Shown here piece by piece: positions 20,706 through 31,320 of a DNA stretch of 45,513 nt. The position numbers and the translations under genes were made by a program. Each line of letters opens with the position of its first letter. Positions within the stretch are counted from its first letter, which is position 1. Source of the DNA: Paulinella micropora (lineage: Eukaryota > Cercozoa > Imbricatea > Euglyphida > Paulinellidae). The stretch is taken from NCBI GenBank assembly GCA_019918135.1, contig WBZZ01001785.1:1-45513 (forward strand), read 5' to 3'. Below the pieces are notes generated by a model. The model searched no databases and was not told the DNA's origin. It saw only the letters and a program-made list of their open reading frames with translations.

Positions 20706-23001
20706 CTAAGAAGGAAAAGCGCCGCATCCGCGGGTGTAGCTGCCGCGGCAGATGCTCGGCAGATTGCTGGTCTGGATACCAACATCGTAAATATAGATAA
20801 TACCAGTGGGCTGGAACATAGCGGTGCACACATCCGCGCCCCCCGACGCTACGTTCCAGCCGCTGATATCCTGGTCGAAGGCGCAGTTGCCGAAGAACAT
20901 GTTCCCCAGGTTATTGCTGGCTGCGGCCGCTGATACGTCCCAGCCGCCCAGCGGCTGGTTGAACGCACACGTGCCTTGCGGGACACAAGCAAAGGCGCCG
21001 GTCATGTCCGACACCCTGCTAGTGTTCCAGCGGTTGATGTTCTGGTTGAAACTGGCGGCGATAAAGATGAGGTAATTCATTGCAGTCACGGACGCGGTGT
21101 TCCAGGCGGCGAGTGGCTGATCGAAAGCTTTGGCTTGACGAAATGTGGCTGACATGATTGTGACGCTGCTCACGTTCCAGCCACCTAGCGGCTGATTGAA
21201 AGCCGTTGCGCCTGAAAACGTGAACGCCAGGCTGGTGACTTGGCTCACGTTCCAGCCACCGATTGGCCGGTTGAAGGCCCATGCGCCTGCAAACGTTTGC
21301 TCCAGGCTCGTGACTCTGCTCACGGACCAGCTAGACACGTCGGCGTTGAAGGCTCTTGCCACCCCAAAGGTGCTCCGGAGGCTGGCCACGCCGCTGGTGT
21401 TCCAGCCGCCGAGGTTTTGGTTGAACACGGTACAGCCGTAAAACAGGTTGGAGAAGCCGTTGGGGTGCGAGGCGGGCGTGAGCCACGACCAGTCCCAGTC
21501 GCGCGCGTCGCCCACGAACTCGGCCATCCGGTACAGCAGGTACTCGGGCGCGACGCCGTGCAGCGCCCGCGACCCGGCCGTCGACGCCGTGTAGCGCAGC
21601 AGCAAGTTGGAGGCGAGCAGCAAGGCGTTGGGCGATGTCAGCAGCGGCCTCGTGCTGCCGACGGGGTGATACAGCTGCACGTCGCCCCACGCCAGCACGT
21701 CGGTCACGGGCGCGCCGTCCACGTACCACAGCCCGTCCACCCGGCAGTCCAGCCTCAGCCAGTAGTTACCAGCGCTCGCGTACACGTGCGTGCAGGTCGA
21801 GCCATCGGCGTGCACGCACGTGCCCGCCGAGCCGTCGCCCCAGTCCACGCCATACGTGCCGCCCGCGCCCATCCCCGCGCCGGGCGAGCGCGAGCGTGGC
21901 CGTGGTGCTGCCGGCCGGCGCGCGCACCCGGGCGTAGAAGAGCGAGCGGGAGCACGCGGCGGGCCAGGCGGCCTGGCTTACGCGCGTGTACGGGGCCAGC
22001 CGCGTGCAGTCGGCCGTGCCCGCCAGCCCGGGCGGGCTCCAGCCCGTCAGCGAGACAGCGAAGTCCCCCGGGGCGCCCTCGAACGTGCGTTCGAAGCGCT
22101 GCAGGCTCGGCAGCGCCGTCCAGCCCTGCAGCCCCGTGTCCACCAGCGCACCGCAGCCCGCGAACAGCTCGGTCACGTCCTCCAGCGCCGAGGTGTCCCA
22201 GCGCGACAGGTCGATTTGCGTGAGCGAGAGGAGGCCTGCAAACGCACGGCTGGCGTTGCGCAGGCTGCGCGTGTCCCACCGGCTGGCGCCGTAAGGGGGT
22301 ACCAGGCCCACGGAGCCTGCGAACAGGCCGACCATGGACACGGCGCCGGACACGTTGAGCCCGTAGCTGACCTCAGAGTCCATGCGCGAGGTGAGGTTGG
22401 CGAAGCTGTAGTCCCAGACGCGCACGAGCCCCGCGTCCGGCAGCGTGGCGAGCGAGGGCACGTACGTCAGGCCCGGCGCCCGGTACAGGTGGTAGCCGCT
22501 TGTCTCATGGAAGCGCAGCTCCCCCCACCGCCTCAAGGCGCGCAGCTGCAGGCCCGCGGGCGCCGCGGCGTGCCAGGCCGGCGTGAGCGCCCAGCCGCGC
22601 ACGGGGTAGCGTCCGCCGGGGTCCGCCGTCACGAGGTACGTGCCGGCAGCGGCGTACGTGTGCGCGCATGGCGCGGCGCCGGCGTCCAGGCACTGTGTCG
22701 GGGCCGAGCCGTCCCCCCAGTCGACCGTGAACGACGTCGGGACGGCGGCCTGGGCCTGGCGACGGCGCGCAGTCGGGGCGGTGGGCGGCCACAGGGGCCA
22801 CACGAACGTGTCCTGGGCCGACGCTAGCGTGAGCTCCAGCACCGTGGCGCCGCCGGGGCACACGACCGAGGGGCACGCCTCCTCTGGTGTCGGGCACTGG
22901 ACCGGGAACGGACACTTGGCGCCGGCGGCGCCGAGCAGCAAGGGCAGCCACCAGCACGGGCTGGTGACTGCGCCTGTTCGACGGGGGGGGGGAGCGTGCA
23001 T
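20706..23001 (-). CDS. secreted surface protein: PKD-like modules plus BspA/DUF285 repeats, one frameshift
   Basis: Starts at ATG 23001 with a hydrophobic signal-like segment (PCWWLPLLLGAAGA) and ends at 20706. The frame changes once near 21870-21900. Order: Cys-rich start; first PKD-like module (FTVDWGDGSAPTQ ... CAHTYAAAGTYLV); a first set of degenerate DUF285 repeats (SRWDTRSLRNASRAFAG; LSRWDTSALEDVTELFAG); second PKD-like module (YGVDWGDGSAGT ... CTHVYASAGNYWL); then at least eight clear 25-26-residue DUF285 repeats of the form AFNQPLGGWNVSSVTxMxxTF. DUF285/BspA-like repeats are known from surface proteins of bacteria, protists, algae and giant viruses. An adhesive or cell-surface role is inferred. 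The [signal-PKD-DUF285] unit occurs twice, so the gene looks internally duplicated. Confidence 0.8.
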
Positions 23002-23402
23002 GCTAGTGCGCGCTTTCTCTTTCCTCGCTGGCCCGCTCTCTTTTTCTCTTTACCTGTGAACGAGCGATCCATCTAGCACGGACGGAAGGGGGGCGGTGCG
23101 GGGAGAGACGAGCGAACACCCCCCTCCCCCCCCCCCCCTTCCGCGACCATTCCTAACCCCGGACCGGGCCAGGGGCGCGCGGGAGCCCTGGGCCTCTCCC
23201 CCCCGGCGCCCGGCCACCGCCAGCCAAAGGCTACGCCCCTGTGGTTCTTGGGTCTGCGCACAATAAAAAAAGCCTGCCAGCTGGGCGAGCGAGCACACGT
23301 TTCCGGCGGCCACTCCGGCCCGACCCCCGCACGCAGCCTGCGGGGCGCGGCGGCGTGCCCCCACCCCTTCCCCCCGTTCCCTCGGCCGACAGCACCAGCC
23401 GC
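23002..23402. other. GC-rich intergenic region
   Basis: C runs near 23120-23140 and an AATAAA on the plus strand near 23263. No coding gene seen. Confidence 0.4.
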
Positions 23403-24068
23403 TCAGCCCTGCCTGGGCCCGCGCATGGGCCTCAGGCGCCGCCGCGTGGCAGGGGGCGCGGCTCCCCCTGCTCCGCGGGCGCCGGGCCCCGGACCAGCAC
23501 CACGTGCGAACCGCCGGCGCCGCCCCGCGCCTGTCGGGCGGGCGGTCGGGGGGGGGGGGGGGCCGTGCACAAACAGCACCGGCTGGTACACAAAGACCAG
23601 GCGCTCGGCCGGCGCGTGGAGGGCGGCTGGCTTGGGCTGCGACCGGTGCCCGCGCACCCGCTGCAAGGAGGTAGGGCTCAGCGCCGCGGCCGGGTCGTGC
23701 TGGCTCTGCGCCCACGCCTCGTCCTGTCCGCCGGCCCCCAGGAGCGGCAGCGGCGGGTCCCACGACACCGAGCCCGCGCGCCGCCCCTCCGGCTCCTGTG
23801 AACAGCCAGACGCGGAGTCACGCGTGCTGGCGAAGCTGTCTTCGACTCCCCGGTCCAGCAAGCTCTGCACGCAGGCTAGCGAGCGCTCGTGGGCGGGCAG
23901 CATGGTCCAGTCCACCGAGGCCGAGAGCTCGCGCAGTCGCGCGGCCAGCTGCGGCGCGACCGGCGGTGGCCCCTGCCGTGGCGTGACGGCCCCGTCCAAC
24001 TCCGCCACGAGCCGCTGGTAGCAGTACAGCCAGAAACACTCCCCCGAGGGGTAGCGCGGTACCGCCAT
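23403..24068 (-). CDS. unknown 221-residue protein
   Basis: The ATG at 24068-24066 begins MAVPRYPSGECFWLYCYQRL, which looks like a real N-terminus. The frame stays open further upstream (to 24659), but that part overlaps the plus-strand LRR-like gene antisense and is discarded. The body contains VAPQLAARLRELSASVDWT and a hydrophobic block ERLVFVYQPVLFVHGPP, followed by a G/C run (23548-23561) and a low-complexity Arg/Gly tail that may be out of frame. No family recognised. Confidence 0.5.
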   Translation of the reverse strand: MAVPRYPSGECFWLYCYQRLVAELDGAVTPRQGPPPVAPQLAARLRELSASVDWTMLPAHERSLACVQSLLDRGVEDSFASTRDSASGCSQEPEGRRAGSVSWDPPLPLLGAGGQDEAWAQSQHDPAAALSPTSLQRVRGHRSQPKPAALHAPAERLVFVYQPVLFVHGPPPPPTARPTGAGRRRRFARGAGPGPGARGAGGAAPPATRRRLRPMRGPRQG

Positions 24069-24387
24069 CGCCCGGCCGGGCCACGCCTCGCCCCTGGTAG
24101 GGAGGACGACGAGGGACTGACTCAGCCAGCGGTGCCGGCCGGGGAGAGCGTGGGTGCCCGTGGCGCCACGGGCGCGGCCGGGCGAGGGAGGGGGGAGAAG
24201 GCCAAGGCAAGGGAAGGGGGAGGCGGCAGACGCCCCCGGAGGGAGGGGGGGAGTCCAGCGCGCCGGCGGGCGGCGAGGCCGCCGCCCTTTCTTCCCTCCT
24301 TTGGCTTTCCTCCTCCCCCGCACTGGCTCTGGCCAGGGTCCTAAACACACTCCTGGACACGTGCGCAGGGCCCCTCCCCCCGAGCCG

Positions 24388-26706
24388 ATGCTGGCTGCGC
24401 ACCCTGCCCCCGCCTGGGACAGTCTGGACTTTGGTGACAAGTGGATCAAGACGCTGAGAGCTGTCGCTCGGAACGAGGCTGTACCGGTCGCGGATCTAGT
24501 GAAGGATTTAGTCGACCGCTGGGGGCTCCGCCCGAGGAAGCGGGACGGCGACGCTTCTTCTCCTCTCAGGTCGCTGGAGCTCAAGAGGGAGCAGTGGCAG
24601 AAGGCGTTCCCCTGCGAGAGCGCGCGCTGGAGCGAGTTTCTGTCCGCCCTGGTGACCACGCCCGCCCTGTACAGCTTATGCTACTACATAGAAACTGTCG
24701 ACCTTCGCATGCCGCCCGCCGAAACAGCCAGGGTGACCGTACCGCTACGACTGTTCTGGCATGCCAGCAGAACCAAGGTTCTCCTGTTGCGCCACGTGGA
24801 GCTTTCGTGGCCGGCCGAGCCAGACGACCCGCGCCTGTCGGTCGATGAGCTCTCACTCCAAGACGTCGTCCTCCGCGCGGTGGAAGAGCAGCTGCCAACC
24901 CGGCCGGCCCTGCTGTGCCTAGACCTCGCGGGGTCAATCTTGATAGAGAAGTGCGACCTCGGCCGGCTCGTGCTGTGCCCCCGCCCGCCGTCCCCGACCG
25001 GACTTCCTGTGTCTCCGGGACTGTCCACAGCTGGAGTCAGTCGGGTTGGAGCGTGGCCTGCAGGAGCTGTTCCCGTGGGTAGAGGTGCGAGGGTGCCGGG
25101 GCTAGCGACGCTGTGTTTGCCACGCGCCCAAACAACCGACGTCTACCCCGGGCCGCTGCTCCGGCAGTTGGTCACCGGACCGTGCTGGCCAACCGGCGCG
25201 GCGCCCGAGGCCTGCACGTGTACGCTGTACGGGCTAAACTCGGCGCGGACCTCCGTGAAAGGGCCCTGGGCCGACCGGCTGGTGCTGGCGGAAGCGCCCC
25301 CGCGCCGGCCGGGCGATATGAACGAGACGCCCGCCGGGAGCCAACAGCCGTACTTGGAAGTGCAGAGGTACTGCTGCCTCGAGTTGCGAAGGCCCTATCC
25401 GGGGCTCACGCTGGCTTGGTCCGCGGCAGGCCTGCCGGCCTGGTTCTCTCGTGACCTGCTGCAGCCGACAGAGTGCAAGGCTCAGCTGGCAGGTCGGCCT
25501 GTTAACGTCGTCCTCACGCGGCCGCCGGGCCGGCCGGGCGACAGCCCGCTCCGGCCGGGTGACCAGGGGGGGCGGCCGTCCCGCGCCTGGCAGGCAGCGC
25601 CCTCGCTCGCACGGGCTACTGCCGCCGCCGCCGACGTGTACCCCTGGTTGCTGGCCGCGGCGGAGTTTCCGCCGGGCTCGGTCAGGCGGCTGGGTTTCTT
25701 GTTGGAGCTGCAGCTCAGGCACGGGCTGGTCTTGTCCGCTCGGGACCTAGAGGCCTGGGCAGGCCTGGGCCAGATGTGGGACGGCGGCCGCGAGCCCCCG
25801 TCGTGGCCCGCCGTGCACAGCGCGTGGACAAGTCTGCGTGTTCCCGGTACTGCGCCCTGGTGGCGCTGGCGCTCTTGTGTGGCCTGGGGGCAACTGCTGG
25901 CGGCCCGGCACGGGCGGGGCCGCGCACTCTCGTCGGGCCAGGCGGAGCTCCCCCTGGTAGCCCCCAGCGTGGTGGCCCGCCAGCTGGCGGAGGCCGTGCT
26001 CTCGTGCGCCGAGGACCCAGACCTCTTGCGGGCGGCCTGGGCCGAGCTCTTCTCGCAGCTGGCCGGCCGCGAGCCGTCGGCCCTGTCCCCGGGCCTGCGG
26101 TTCCTGGGCACGGTGGCTACCCGCGCGGCCGGCTGGGCTAGGCCCCGGGCCGGCCGGCCGGCCGCAACCGTAGCCCCCGAGTTCCAGCACGCGGGCTGTT
26201 GCTTGCTCTCCGCGGCCTTTGGCCCCGACGCCGATGCCCTGCAACAGGAAGTGCGGGGGGAGGTCCTGCACCTCGTGGCGCAGTCTGGCCTGCACGCGAC
26301 TAGTACGCCGGGGGCTCCCGAGTTCCCCGATCTCTTGGCAATCCAGGCGGAAATCTGGAACAGCTTGGGCGGCCAGAGCCCGGGGTCAACCTGGCCCGGC
26401 CGACCGGAGCCACCCCCCCTCGAGCTGGCCGTGTGGAGCAAGAGCTACCAACTCTCGAACCTACCACCGGCGACCGCCGCGGCCCTGCGTTGCGGTGGCC
26501 GACAGCTGCACCGCCTGACGCAGGCCGACTTGGCACAGCTAGAAGAGAGACGTGGCCGTGCACAGACCGAAGCTCTGGAGTACCTGTTGGGCTGGACGCG
26601 CGGCCTGCGCAGCACACCAGCGCTTGGTGCCCAACAGGCTGGGCTGCTGGCCCGGCATGAAGCCGCGTTGCTGGCCGCACTGGGCTCACCGCCACAGGCT
26701 GCCTAG
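24388..26706 (+). CDS. LRR-like protein A (tandem paralogue)
   Basis: Starts at ATG 24388; 772 codons to TAG 26706. Paralogous to the next gene: shared blocks include CDLGRLVLC (CDVGRLVLN in B), LLRQLV (LLRELT in B), and a region around LAAAEFPPGSVRRLGFLLEL. Between about 24990 and 25100 the displayed frame is wrong: an alternative frame reads LCLRDCPQLESVG ... EVRGCRG, matching LRIEDCPCLRTVA ... VVGCPALERL in copy B. Two compensating single-base indels therefore flank this stretch, at C- and G-rich spots. The alternating L-x-x-C and L-x-L pattern resembles leucine-rich repeats, but no named LRR family is evident. The C-terminal half is rich in Ala/Leu helices and Trp. Function unknown. Confidence 0.65.
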   Translation: MLAAHPAPAWDSLDFGDKWIKTLRAVARNEAVPVADLVKDLVDRWGLRPRKRDGDASSPLRSLELKREQWQKAFPCESARWSEFLSALVTTPALYSLCYYIETVDLRMPPAETARVTVPLRLFWHASRTKVLLLRHVELSWPAEPDDPRLSVDELSLQDVVLRAVEEQLPTRPALLCLDLAGSILIEKCDLGRLVLCPRPPSPTGLPVSPGLSTAGVSRVGAWPAGAVPVGRGARVPGLATLCLPRAQTTDVYPGPLLRQLVTGPCWPTGAAPEACTCTLYGLNSARTSVKGPWADRLVLAEAPPRRPGDMNETPAGSQQPYLEVQRYCCLELRRPYPGLTLAWSAAGLPAWFSRDLLQPTECKAQLAGRPVNVVLTRPPGRPGDSPLRPGDQGGRPSRAWQAAPSLARATAAAADVYPWLLAAAEFPPGSVRRLGFLLELQLRHGLVLSARDLEAWAGLGQMWDGGREPPSWPAVHSAWTSLRVPGTAPWWRWRSCVAWGQLLAARHGRGRALSSGQAELPLVAPSVVARQLAEAVLSCAEDPDLLRAAWAELFSQLAGREPSALSPGLRFLGTVATRAAGWARPRAGRPAATVAPEFQHAGCCLLSAAFGPDADALQQEVRGEVLHLVAQSGLHATSTPGAPEFPDLLAIQAEIWNSLGGQSPGSTWPGRPEPPPLELAVWSKSYQLSNLPPATAAALRCGGRQLHRLTQADLAQLEERRGRAQTEALEYLLGWTRGLRSTPALGAQQAGLLARHEAALLAALGSPPQAA

Positions 26707-26776
26707 GCCCTCCGACGCACCCTTACCTCCCACGGACCACGCACCCCCGCACATTCTTCTCCTCCTTCCCTCCTCC

Positions 26777-26791
26777 CCCCCCCCCCCCGCT
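26777..26791. repeat. poly(C) run between paralogues
   Basis: C run in the 240-base spacer between the two LRR-like genes. The spacer also has an imperfect repeated TCGTGTAGTA / CCGTGTAGTA motif just before the start of copy B (near 26920-26950). Confidence 0.8.
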
Positions 26792-26948
26792 CTCCCCTGT
26801 ACGCAGAGCCGACGCTGCCTCCTCCTCCCCCGGTTGGAACAGATCGCGCAAGGTGGAGGAGGAAAAGGGGCTGGGACCAAGTAAAGCTCTCGCCGAGACC
26901 AAGTGGGCAGACTGCTCCCCTCGTGTAGTACTGCTCCCCCCGTGTAGT

Positions 26949-28786
26949 ATGTCCCATCGCCCCGACGCTTCGCCTCCTCCCCCGAACTTCCTGTCTCTGT
27001 GGGCCCAGGCACAGCAAACCGTGTCGCAGCCAGGGGGCGACGCTAGACTCCAAGAGACAGTGACACTGCTGGAGCAGAGCTGGCAGAGGCAACGCAGGTC
27101 GCACAAAACGAACCTGGTCCTCGCGTTCGAGGCGGATTCCCCTGCCTCTGGGCCGGGGGCCGCCGAGCGCTGGTCAAAGCTGCTAGCTTGCTTGGTCAAC
27201 TCCGCGGGCCTGAGAGACCTATGGCAGTACGTAACAACCGTCCACCTCGATGGCGGTTCGGCACGGCCTTACCAGTTGGTTGTCCCCCCGAGCTCTTCCT
27301 CTTCGCCACCAACGCTACCAAAGTGTTTTTAGCGAATGCCTCTTTCCGGGACAACATGTGGTCGATCGCGGGGCTGACGCTCCCCTCCGACGCCAGTTTC
27401 CACCTGCTACGCTGTGACGTAGGCCGTCTCGTTCTCAACGCGCCAGGTGGCGGCGGGGCTGCCGACCCTCCGGGAGCCAGCTAAAACTTAGAATCGAAGA
27501 TTGCCCGTGCCTTAGGACGGTCGCAGCCCTGGCAGGGGGGCTTTGCCAGCACGTGTCGGTCGTTGGTTGTCCGGCGCTGGAGCGCCTGGTGCTGCCGCGA
27601 GCGACGACGACCACTGTCCAGCTGGGCCCTTTGCTCCGCGAACTAACCATCAACCCCGAAGAGAACCACAGCGTGCAAAGCCCGCCCGTGACCTGTACTT
27701 TGGTGGGGCCGGGGCCCACCGAGCTGACAGTGTCGGGGTCGTGGCTCGACGAGTTGTGTTGGGAGGGTTTGCCTGCAAACTGGCGTTGCCGGCTGTCCGT
27801 GGCGTGCTACTGGCGGTTGGGCTTTTTGTTGGCAGCCGGGGCCATGGCGGGCCAAGACCACGGCCAGGTGATGATAGAGTGGCGGGCGGAAGCTCTGCCT
27901 GCGTGGTTCCGCTTGCAAGTGGTGAAGCCCCCCGCGTTGGACGTCAGCTACAGTCCCGCAGTTCCTCGCTGCGGGGTCTCCGTCCGGACCGACGAGGAAG
28001 CCAGGACTACGTGGCTGGCTGGGCCCGCGTCGACTGCCAGCGAGCAGCTCGACCTGGCTGTCGCAGCCGCCTACTTTTGGTTGCTCCCGGGGGCCCTGTT
28101 TCCGTTGGGCTCGCCGTGGCGGCTGGCCTTCCTGCTGGGCCTGTCCCTAGACTACGGCCTGGTGGTGTCTGAGCCGGAGTTTGAGCGCTGCGTCCAGTGG
28201 CTGCGGGCACGGGCTACCGACACGGCCTCCTCCTGGCGCACCCTCTTACAGGCCCGCAGCGACCACTATGTGAAATACAGTCTGCGGCACCGTTCAGGCC
28301 CAGGGGGTCTGTGGCTGTTACTCTTAGCTGGCCAGCACGGGGACCCGAACATGTGGCGGCTGGTCCCAGGCGGCCGGCCTTACCCACGCGGCCAGACACC
28401 GGCCCAAGTCACGGAGCACGTGACCACCGCTGTGAGCTCCTGCGTGGAGGACGTCCAGATGTTGCGCGAGGCCTGTCTCCACCTGTGCCAGTGCCTGCGT
28501 AGCGGCGCCAGTGACCCCCCCCCCCCCACCGGTCAACCCCGAAGAGCGTTTTCTGGGCGCCGCCTGCGAGGCCGGCGACGCCGGCGCCAGCGACGTTGCC
28601 GGCGACGCCAGCGACGCCGCCGGTGGGGCCCGCGCGCTCTTGCTCCGCGGTTGGCGAGAGGCGGGATCTCTGTTGATCCGAGCGGCGTTCGGGCCGGCCG
28701 CCCCCGGCCGGGGCTTTTGTAAATTCAAAGAAAGAAGGGGAGACGCCGGGCCAATTTCTGTTTTAAAAGTTGAAGCTTTAAGCTAA
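26949..28786 (+). CDS. LRR-like protein B (tandem paralogue), three frameshifts
   Basis: Starts at ATG 26949 (MSHRPDASPPPP). Comparison with copy A shows frame changes near 27270-27300, near 27470-27490 and at a C14 run (28515-28528), after which the frame reading ERFLGAACEAG ... LLIRAAFGPAAPG aligns with LRFLGTVATRAAG ... LLSAAFGPDADA of copy A. The gene ends at TAA 28786 and is shorter than A at the C-terminus. LRR-like block: LRIEDCPCLRTVAAL, VVGCPALERLVLP. B is more damaged than A. Same strand, about 240 bases downstream of A: a tandem duplication followed by strong divergence. Confidence 0.65.
28515..28528. repeat. C14 run inside coding sequence
   Basis: Homopolymer at which the coding frame of LRR-like gene B changes. 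Confidence 0.9.
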
Positions 28787-29850
28787 AAAAAAGAATTCAA
28801 TCTCCCAACACTGCCGCGACAGAAACAAAACACTCGGAGGACCCGGTCGACGTTATTTCGCACGTCGAAGAATTCCAACACCTGGAACAACAAAACAAAA
28901 ACTTGATCATCACGTACGGGCCTCCCGGAGTTGGCAAGTCCAAAGTACTTCACGAATTCCTTGTGAAACTCTTTTCGGGAACAAACAGGTCAAGTCTCAT
29001 TAACAAAAAGCATTGGTACGACGGCAACATCGATGACCTGATCAATCGGCACAGCGGGTCTGTGCGGGGCTGGATCGAAATCGAAGCAAAATTAAACCGC
29101 AGAGAGGAACAAAAAGAATGTAGGCTGGCCCAATCAAAAGCATTTCGCGATTATGTCACGCGCAAGAGAACGCAAGCCTATTTTGCCGCCCGGAAAGATA
29201 CACAGGGTCTGGACGAGCTCAATGATACCCTGGTGCAGGTGGCTTTAAGCCTCGGCGCAGGGGTCTTAATGGAAACGACCGGTGCGTATGGTAAGGGATG
29301 GGACGCACTGCAAGGCCTCTTGTGGATCTGCTCGCTTGCTAGACAGCACGGCTAAACTATTTACATCCTGTGTCCCCTAGCCACACTACCCATAGTAGAG
29401 AAAAGGCTCAGTGAACGTCGGGGCCAGCTCAACGCCCATAACCCCAAAGAATTGTTCCACAACTCCTACAGAAACATGTTGTACGAAATTCTGCCCAGCC
29501 TTGGAATAATTGCAGATGGCCTGTACCTTGTTATGAACAACGAAAAAGACCAAAGAAGAACGGATCGATGGTACTCTCTCGACCGAAGTGTTTCCTTGTC
29601 AAAGCCAATCTCGTTCAGCGGCGGTCAGAGCCAGCAGACCTTGGAGCTGGCAAACAAACTTAACCAAATACATTTCATGCAGAGGTTCAGCAGCGAAGGC
29701 AAGTGCAATCCAACTTCGTGTTTTGCAGCTCCAATAAGCGACGCAGAGCAGCGATCCGACACGATAACGTGCGGCAAGAGCCTGTGCACTAAACATTTTA
29801 TGAAAATAGTGAAAAACGGTACAGGGCGAGATCCAATTGAATTTCCCTAG
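28775..29850 (+). CDS. zeta-toxin-like P-loop kinase with one in-frame stop
   Basis: A P-loop (YGPPGVGKS; Walker A at 28917-28943) follows a charged N-terminal segment. A second motif METTGAYGKGW is typical of the zeta-toxin/nucleotide-kinase group, and IYILCPLATLP with EKRLSERRGQ corresponds to the usual [VI]-x-L-x-x-P...R-x-x-R lid region. These proteins phosphorylate small nucleotide or sugar-nucleotide substrates using ATP; viral and protist homologues are common and mostly untested. A TAA at 29353-29355 lies in frame between the two motifs, where relatives usually have Tyr, so a nonsense mutation is likely. The reading continues to TAG at 29850. No ATG is found at the 5' end; the frame opens near 28775. 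The DNA here is clearly less GC-rich than the flanks. AATAAA at 29945-29950. Confidence 0.65.
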
Positions 29851-29944
29851 TTCCACACATGATCTTTTTCCTGTGTTCTTCACACCTTAACAACGAAAGA
29901 GAAAAGAAATTGGCAGCCAAAAAAAACTAGGCGTTTGCTTTGAC

Positions 29945-29950
29945 AATAAA
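29945..29950 (+). terminator. AATAAA polyadenylation signal
   Basis: Canonical hexamer 95 bases after the kinase stop codon. Confidence 0.5.
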
Positions 29951-30075
29951 AAAAATATTTACTACTAAACAAAAAAAAAGTAGTTCCTTCCTTTGTTCAC
30001 GTTCTGCGTTTGAATTTTGTTTTCTGCAAACATGCAAAAGCTAGGAACTGAAACCCTGTTTTACCACTACTAGTA

Positions 30076-30530
30076 CTACGTTTGCTTTTTTTTTATTTCT
30101 CCCCCTTTCTTTTTTCCGTTGGGCAGGCACTGCAGCTTATTTGAATACTCGTGCCCGTTCGCGGCGTCTAAGCGAGGTGCCGCGGGCACAATCCAGAAGA
30201 TGCGCCGGCTCGAACTCAGGAGTTTGTGGTCCGTTTCCGACACCACGAGGCAGCCGCAGGTGCCACAGGTCTCGACGAACGTAGTTTCGGCCTCGCCGCC
30301 ATTGACGACCGCGTCGGCCTTGTCAGCCAAATTTAGCAACATGCTGTGCCAGGGCCCGCTAGTCACTTTAAGCGCGTCCGACGCGAGCTCCGCCAGGGCC
30401 CTCGCGGCCTCCTGTTCCTCTTCCTGGCCCAGAAGACGCTGTGTCAGATAGTTTGCCAGACCCCGAACCAACGCCTGGGCACGCTGGAGTCCTTGTGCTC
30501 GGACATTTTGTGTGCGGCACTTTGTGATTC
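30076..30530 (-). CDS. unknown small protein with Cys pair motif
   Basis: Minus-strand frame with coding character from about 30530 to TAG/TAA at 30076. Helical segment RLLGQEEEQEAARALAELAS, then VETCGTCGCLVVSE, then IFWIVPAAPRLDAANGHEY, and a Lys-rich end. The upstream part of the open frame runs through a G run (30569-30598) and is not trusted. An ATG in another frame near 30509 suggests a frameshift close to the start. No family recognised; CGTCGC could bind metal. Confidence 0.45.
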
Positions 30531-30568
30531 CTTTCCCCTTGTGAGAGTGAGGGAGGGAGGGAGGGAGG

Positions 30569-30598
30569 GAGGGCGGGGGGGGGGGGGGGGGGGGGGGG
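30569..30598. repeat. long poly(G) run
   Basis: GGGAGGG units followed by a run of more than 20 G with one C, upstream of the minus-strand gene. A strong G-quadruplex candidate. Confidence 0.85.
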
Positions 30599-30666
30599 AG
30601 CGAAGGGCAGCGCCGGCCTGAAGGGCGCTTGCCTACAACAATAGGCCAGACCGCAAACAACAACAA

Positions 30667-31320
30667 AGAAAAGACAAAGGAAACTTCGACAGGTAGCGCA
30701 GGTGAAACAGAGAAGTGGGGAGGGAGGGGGGGGGGTGTTAGAGGCTTGGGGTGGAGGGTGTTACTAGGTCAGGTGAGAGAGAACGAATGCTCTCCCCCAC
30801 CCCCCCCTTCCCCTCCCAGAAAAAAGCTCGTCCCCGAGCCCCCCCCCCTAAAGCTTGGCCCCGACATATTCCTTTCTTCCCTGTACCCCCCCCCCCCCCG
30901 CCCCAGGGCCTCCTGCGCGAGAAGGGTAAGGCGCTGGTGGGGAGGGGGCCTGGTTTGCACTTGCACAAGCACAGCGCAAACTAGGCCCCTCCCCCGTAGG
31001 CCCCCCCCCCCCCCCCTTCAGCGGCCCCCCCCCCCCCGCGCACCTGCACTGAAGAAGGGAGAGACAAAGAGCAAGAGAGACACACGCAGTCTCCAGAATC
31101 GACACTTTGCAGTGCGTGCCTCGCCTCCCTCCATCCCCCCCCCCACCCCTCCCCTCATTTCCCATTCCCCCCACACGCACGCACACAAATCCCCCCCCCC
31201 CCCCCCCCCCCTTTCCCCATCCCCCGGGCGCCCCAGCCGTACTTCTCGCTCGTCCCCCTTGAGCAGTTCCTACCTTCTTTGTGTCTGTGTTCATTTTTGT
31301 TTTGCAGACGGTACACAACC
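30667..31320. other. GC-rich spacer with multiple poly(C) runs and a possible 5' UTR intron end
   Basis: C runs near 30886-30899, 31001-31015, 31025-31037, 31134-31145 and 31190-31211. No gene seen. Just before the next gene, CATTTTTGTTTTGCAG then ACGG (near 31290-31312) looks like a 3' splice site, so that gene may carry an intron in its 5' UTR. Confidence 0.45.

Noticed and set aside
24069..24659. N-terminal extension of the minus-strand gene at 23.4-24.07 kb
   Set aside because: It is antisense to the LRR-like gene A start, and a convincing ATG exists at 24068.
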